This document shows, piece by piece, positions 46,903 to 49,780 of a DNA stretch of 49,780 bases. Made by a program: the position numbers and the translations under genes. Every line of letters starts with the position of its first letter. The first letter of the stretch is position 1. This stretch comes from Candidatus Dactylopiibacterium carminicum. GTDB lineage: Bacteria; Pseudomonadota; Gammaproteobacteria; Burkholderiales; Rhodocyclaceae. The DNA lies in the NCBI RefSeq assembly GCF_014736495.1, contig NZ_MDUX01000025.1, forward strand, positions 1-49,780. Reading direction: 5' to 3'. The notes beneath the pieces were generated by a model. The model was not told the DNA's origin. It saw only the letters and a list, made by a program, of their open reading frames with translations, and did not search any database.

Positions 46903-49476
46903 ATGCAAGTTTCCCGCATCCGCGCGTTGCGCGGCCCCAACCTGTGGAGCCGCCACACCGCCATCGAAGCCATCGTGCAATGCACGCCGGCCGAATGCGC
47001 GCTGGCGGCCGAGGCCGGTTTCGAGGCCCGCCTGCGTGCCCTTTTTCCTCAGATCGGCGTGATTCGCGCCGGTGCCGTGGATGAAGCCCTTACGCTTGCC
47101 CATATGCTCGAGCTCGCCGCGCTGGGCCTGCAGGCCGAGGCCGGCTGCCCCGTCACCTTCAGCCGCACCACGGCCACCACGGACGCCGGGGTGTATCTGG
47201 TGGTGGTCGAATACAGCGAGGAAACCGTCGGCCGCCTGGCGCTGGAACTGGCCGAGTCCCTCTGCAACGCCGCCTTCAGCAATGGCAGCTTCGATATCGC
47301 GGCCGAACTCACCCGCCTGCGCGAGCTGGACGAGGACGAGCGCCTCGGTCCCTCCACCGGCTCCATCGTCTATGCCGCCGCCGCACGCAACATCCCCTTC
47401 CGCCGGCTCACCGGCGGCAGCCTGATCCAGTTCGGCTGGGGCAGTCGCCAGCGCCGCATCCAGGCCGCCGAGATCGATACCACCAGCGCGATTGCCGAAT
47501 CCATCGCGCAGGACAAGGAACTCACCAAGAAACTGCTCGAAGCCGCTGGGGTGCCGGTACCCAAGGGCCGCCCGGCCAGCAGCCTGGAAGATGCTTGGGC
47601 CGCCGCGCAGGAGATTGGCGTCCCGGTGGTGGTCAAACCGCAGGACGGCAACCAGGGCAAGGGCGTGTCGGTGAACATCAACACGCGCGAACAGATGGAA
47701 GCCGCCTGGCTGGCAGCCAACGCCATCAGCGACGAGGTGCTGGTGGAAAAATTCCTCCCCGGCGCAGACTTCCGCCTGCTCGTGGTGGGCGACCGCCTGA
47801 TCGCCGCCGCGCGCCGCGAGCCACCGCTGGTGCTCGGCGATGGCGTGCATACCGTGCGCGAACTGGTCGAGGAAGTGAACCGCGACCCGCGCCGTGGCGT
47901 GGGCCACGCCACCTCGCTGACCCGCATCCGCTTCGACGACATCGCGCTCGCCCGACTGGCAGAGCAAGGCCTGGAGGCTGAATCCATCCCGGCGCTGGGC
48001 CAGCGCGTGATCCTGCGCAACAACGCCAACCTCTCCACCGGCGGCACCGCCACCGACGTCACCGATGACGTGCATCCCGATCTGGCCGCACGCGCCGTGG
48101 CCGCCGCGCAGATGGTCGGGCTGGACATCTGCGGTGTGGACGTGGTCTGCGAAACCGTACACAAACCGCTGGAGGAACAGGCCGGCGGCATCGTCGAAGT
48201 GAACGCCGCGCCGGGCCTGCGCATGCATCTCTCGCCCTCCTACGGCAAGGCACGCAACGTCGGCGAGGCAGTGATCAGCACCATGTTCGCGCCGGGTGAG
48301 GACGCCCGCATTCCGGTCATCGCGGTCACCGGCACCAACGGCAAGACCACCACCGTGCGCCTGATCGCCCACCTGCTGGAAAAGAGCGGGCTGCGCACCG
48401 GCATGACCAACACCGACGGCATCTACATCCAGGGCAAACGGATCGACAGCGGCGACTGCTCCGGCCCGCGCAGCGCACGCAACGTGCTGCTGCATCCGGA
48501 CGTGGACGCTGCGGTGTTCGAGACCGCGCGCGGCGGCCTGCTGCGCGAGGGGCTGGCCTTCGACCGCTGCCAGGTTGGCGTGGTCACCAACATCGGTCTG
48601 GGTGACCACCTCGGTCTGAACTACATCACCACGGTCGAGGATCTCGCCGTGCTCAAACGCGTGATCGTGCAGAACGTCGCCGACAGCGGCTACGCCGTGC
48701 TCAACGCGGCGGACCCCATCGTGGCCGGCATGGCTGCCAACTGCCCCGGTCAGGTGATCTTCTTCGCCGCTGACCGTCTGCATCCGGTGGTCGCCACACA
48801 CCGCATGCAGGGCAAACGCGTGGTGTACGTCGAAAGCGGTGACCTGGTCGCCGCCGAGGGCAACACCGAGGTGGCTCGCATCGCGCTGGCTGGCGTACCG
48901 CTCACGCGCAATGGCAGCATCGGCTTTCAGGTCGACAACGTGATGGCCTCAATGGGCGCCGCCTGGGGCGTGGGGCTGAACTGGGACGCCGTACGCACCG
49001 GGCTGGCGAGCTTCGTCAATGATTCCGACAATGCGCCCGGCCGCTTCAACCTCTTCACCCACCGGGGCGCCACGCTGATCGCCGACTACGGCCACAACCC
49101 GGACGCCATGCTGGCACTGGTCAAGGCTGTCGAAGCCATGCCCGGCAAACATCGCAGCGTGGTGATCTCCGGCGCTGGCGACCGCCGCGACGAAGACATC
49201 CGCGAGCAGACGCGCATCCTCGGCGCCGCCTTCGACCGCGTCGTGCTGTACCAGGATGCCTGCCAGCGCGGCCGTGCCGATGGCGAAGTGCTTTCCCTGC
49301 TGCGCGAGGGCCTGGCCGGTGCCGGCCGCACCAGCATCGTCGACGAGATCCATGGCGAATTCCTCGCCATCGACCATGCGCTGGCCCAGCTCGAAGAAGG
49401 CGACCTGTGCCTGATCCTTATCGATCAGGTGGAAGAAGCGCTGGCACATATCGCCAGGCGCGTAGCGGAAGGCTGA
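46903..49476 (+). CDS. cphA: Cyanophycin synthetase
   Basis: Non-ribosomal enzyme that builds multi-L-arginyl-poly-L-aspartate from ATP, aspartate and arginine. The 857 residues have the expected three parts: an N-terminal domain (to about 160), an ATP-grasp domain with Lys245 and the loop DGNQGKG (248-254) plus EVNAAPGLRMHL, which ligates aspartate, and a Mur-ligase domain with intact P-loop GTNGKTT (477-483), ETARGGLLREGL and GLGDHLG, which adds arginine. The C-terminal lobe (ADYGHNPDAM, ISGAGDRRDEDI) is complete. An AAGGAA site precedes the ATG. It is co-directional with cphA', so the two probably share a transcript. No cyanophycinase gene is in the window. Confidence 0.97.
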   Translation: MQVSRIRALRGPNLWSRHTAIEAIVQCTPAECALAAEAGFEARLRALFPQIGVIRAGAVDEALTLAHMLELAALGLQAEAGCPVTFSRTTATTDAGVYLVVVEYSEETVGRLALELAESLCNAAFSNGSFDIAAELTRLRELDEDERLGPSTGSIVYAAAARNIPFRRLTGGSLIQFGWGSRQRRIQAAEIDTTSAIAESIAQDKELTKKLLEAAGVPVPKGRPASSLEDAWAAAQEIGVPVVVKPQDGNQGKGVSVNINTREQMEAAWLAANAISDEVLVEKFLPGADFRLLVVGDRLIAAARREPPLVLGDGVHTVRELVEEVNRDPRRGVGHATSLTRIRFDDIALARLAEQGLEAESIPALGQRVILRNNANLSTGGTATDVTDDVHPDLAARAVAAAQMVGLDICGVDVVCETVHKPLEEQAGGIVEVNAAPGLRMHLSPSYGKARNVGEAVISTMFAPGEDARIPVIAVTGTNGKTTTVRLIAHLLEKSGLRTGMTNTDGIYIQGKRIDSGDCSGPRSARNVLLHPDVDAAVFETARGGLLREGLAFDRCQVGVVTNIGLGDHLGLNYITTVEDLAVLKRVIVQNVADSGYAVLNAADPIVAGMAANCPGQVIFFAADRLHPVVATHRMQGKRVVYVESGDLVAAEGNTEVARIALAGVPLTRNGSIGFQVDNVMASMGAAWGVGLNWDAVRTGLASFVNDSDNAPGRFNLFTHRGATLIADYGHNPDAMLALVKAVEAMPGKHRSVVISGAGDRRDEDIREQTRILGAAFDRVVLYQDACQRGRADGEVLSLLREGLAGAGRTSIVDEIHGEFLAIDHALAQLEEGDLCLILIDQVEEALAHIARRVAEG

Positions 49477-49524
49477 AGGCAGGGCTGCGGTACGCCTGGG
49501 GGCCCAGGCTCCCCTGGCGACCTC

Positions 49525-49587
49525 ATTCCGGCGCAAGCCGGAATCCAGGTTCTCGTTCCACCGTCTGGGTCCCGGCTTGCGCCGGGA
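49525..49587. repeat. REP-like double palindrome downstream of cphA
   Basis: Two hairpins in tandem: ATTCCGGC-GCAA-GCCGGAAT (49525-49544) and TCCCGGC-TTGC-GCCGGGA (49570-49587). The two units are inverted copies of each other, together spanning about 63 bp. Elements of this design are widely dispersed in beta- and gammaproteobacterial intergenic regions. It probably stabilises or ends the cphA mRNA. Confidence 0.75.
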
Positions 49588-49631
49588 TGACCCCCATCCG
49601 TACGAAAGACGCTACGGAGCGGGCCCCGTAG

Positions 49632-49648
49632 GGTGCGCCATGCGCACC
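49632..49648. repeat. Short GC-rich palindrome
   Basis: GGTGCGC and GCGCACC form a perfect 7-bp stem with loop CAT, 20 bp before the end of the convergent amino-acid ABC ATPase gene. It lacks a T-run. The context GTAGGGTGCGCC resembles another dispersed intergenic motif of betaproteobacteria; copy number cannot be judged from one window. Confidence 0.45.
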
Positions 49649-49667
49649 GATCACGGAGTCGCCCTGC

Positions 49668-49780
49668 TCAGTTATGCAGAGAAGAGAGGAACTGTTTGAG
49701 TTCCGGGGTCTGCGGGTTGCCGAATAACGCCTCGGGCGCCCCCATCTCATGCACCCGGCCCTGGTGCATGAAGATCACCC
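49668..49780 (-). CDS. Amino-acid ABC transporter ATP-binding protein (HisP/ArtP/GlnQ type), C-terminal end only
   Basis: Only the last 36 codons are in the window; the gene continues past the right edge. They read VIFMHQGRVHEMG, then APEALFGNPQTPELKQFLSS and LHN. This closely follows the C-terminal pattern of polar amino-acid importer ATPases (V-I-F-x-H-x-G, then P-x-x-x-F-x-N-P and FL). No ATPase motif is visible because of the cut. It converges on cphA. An importer for arginine or another basic amino acid beside a cyanophycin locus would make sense, but the substrate cannot be read from this fragment. Confidence 0.85.
   Translation of the reverse strand, partial: VIFMHQGRVHEMGAPEALFGNPQTPELKQFLSSLHN

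Noticed and set aside
46432..48801. A 789-codon open frame antisense to the two cyanophycin synthetase genes
   Set aside because: Low-complexity Gly/Asp/His/Val composition typical of antisense shadows in GC-rich genes; the sense strand has full family motifs.
40518..49476. Cyanophycin region as a recent horizontal island, because its GC content is visibly higher than the ribosomal block
   Set aside because: Ribosomal genes have their own codon bias, and no mobility gene or boundary repeat pair supports transfer.

Overview
The window reads as chromosomal DNA of a betaproteobacterium, most likely of the Rhodocyclales or a near relative. The evidence is the uninterrupted order tRNA(Tyr-Gly-Thr)-tuf-tRNA(Trp)-secE-nusG-rplKAJL-rpoBC-rpsLG-fusA-tuf-S10-spc-alpha on one strand, infA lying between secY and rpmJ, a four-cysteine S4 protein, and a divergent ssb/uvrA pair behind rplQ. 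No rRNA, prophage, insertion sequence or CRISPR array was seen.

Layout. 1-3516 (minus): an excisionase-type HTH/REC response regulator, a small CbiX-type chelatase, and a membrane sensor kinase with about five PAS modules whose frame stops just after its H-box. 3611-7150: ssb (minus) and uvrA (plus), divergent. A perfect 20-bp-stem bidirectional terminator (7161-7204) separates uvrA from the translation/transcription supercluster (7222-39250, all minus). That block holds 30 ribosomal protein genes, infA, secY, secE, nusG, rpoA, rpoB, rpoC, fusA, two copies of tuf and four tRNA genes. It is punctuated by hairpins and promoter-like sites at nearly every gap over 75 bp: before rplN, before rplC, before rpsJ, between rpsG and fusA, before rpsL, before rpoB and before rplJ. 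A near-consensus sigma70 promoter stands in front of the tRNA operon.

39349-49476 is accessory and visibly more GC-rich. It holds a MidA/NDUFAF7-like methyltransferase (plus), then a divergent cyanophycin locus. On the minus strand lie four coupled genes, each overlapping the next by 4 bp: an ABC exporter with PH-like and zinc-ribbon N-terminal parts, a DUF1854 protein, a small secreted protein of unknown function, and a CapA-family protein. On the plus strand lie two cyanophycin synthetase genes. The downstream one (857 aa) has intact ATP-grasp and Mur-ligase motifs. The upstream one (709 aa) has lost the Mur-ligase P-loop lysine and the whole C-terminal lobe. A REP-like double hairpin follows, and the right edge cuts through the end of a HisP/ArtP-type amino-acid ABC ATPase on the minus strand.

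How it fits together. The central block makes the ribosome, RNA polymerase core, elongation factors and part of the Sec channel. The right-hand locus probably stores nitrogen and carbon as multi-L-arginyl-poly-L-aspartate. The accessory operon is tied to it by position and by known family association, but the function of its members is not established. It is the best candidate here for an under-described system.
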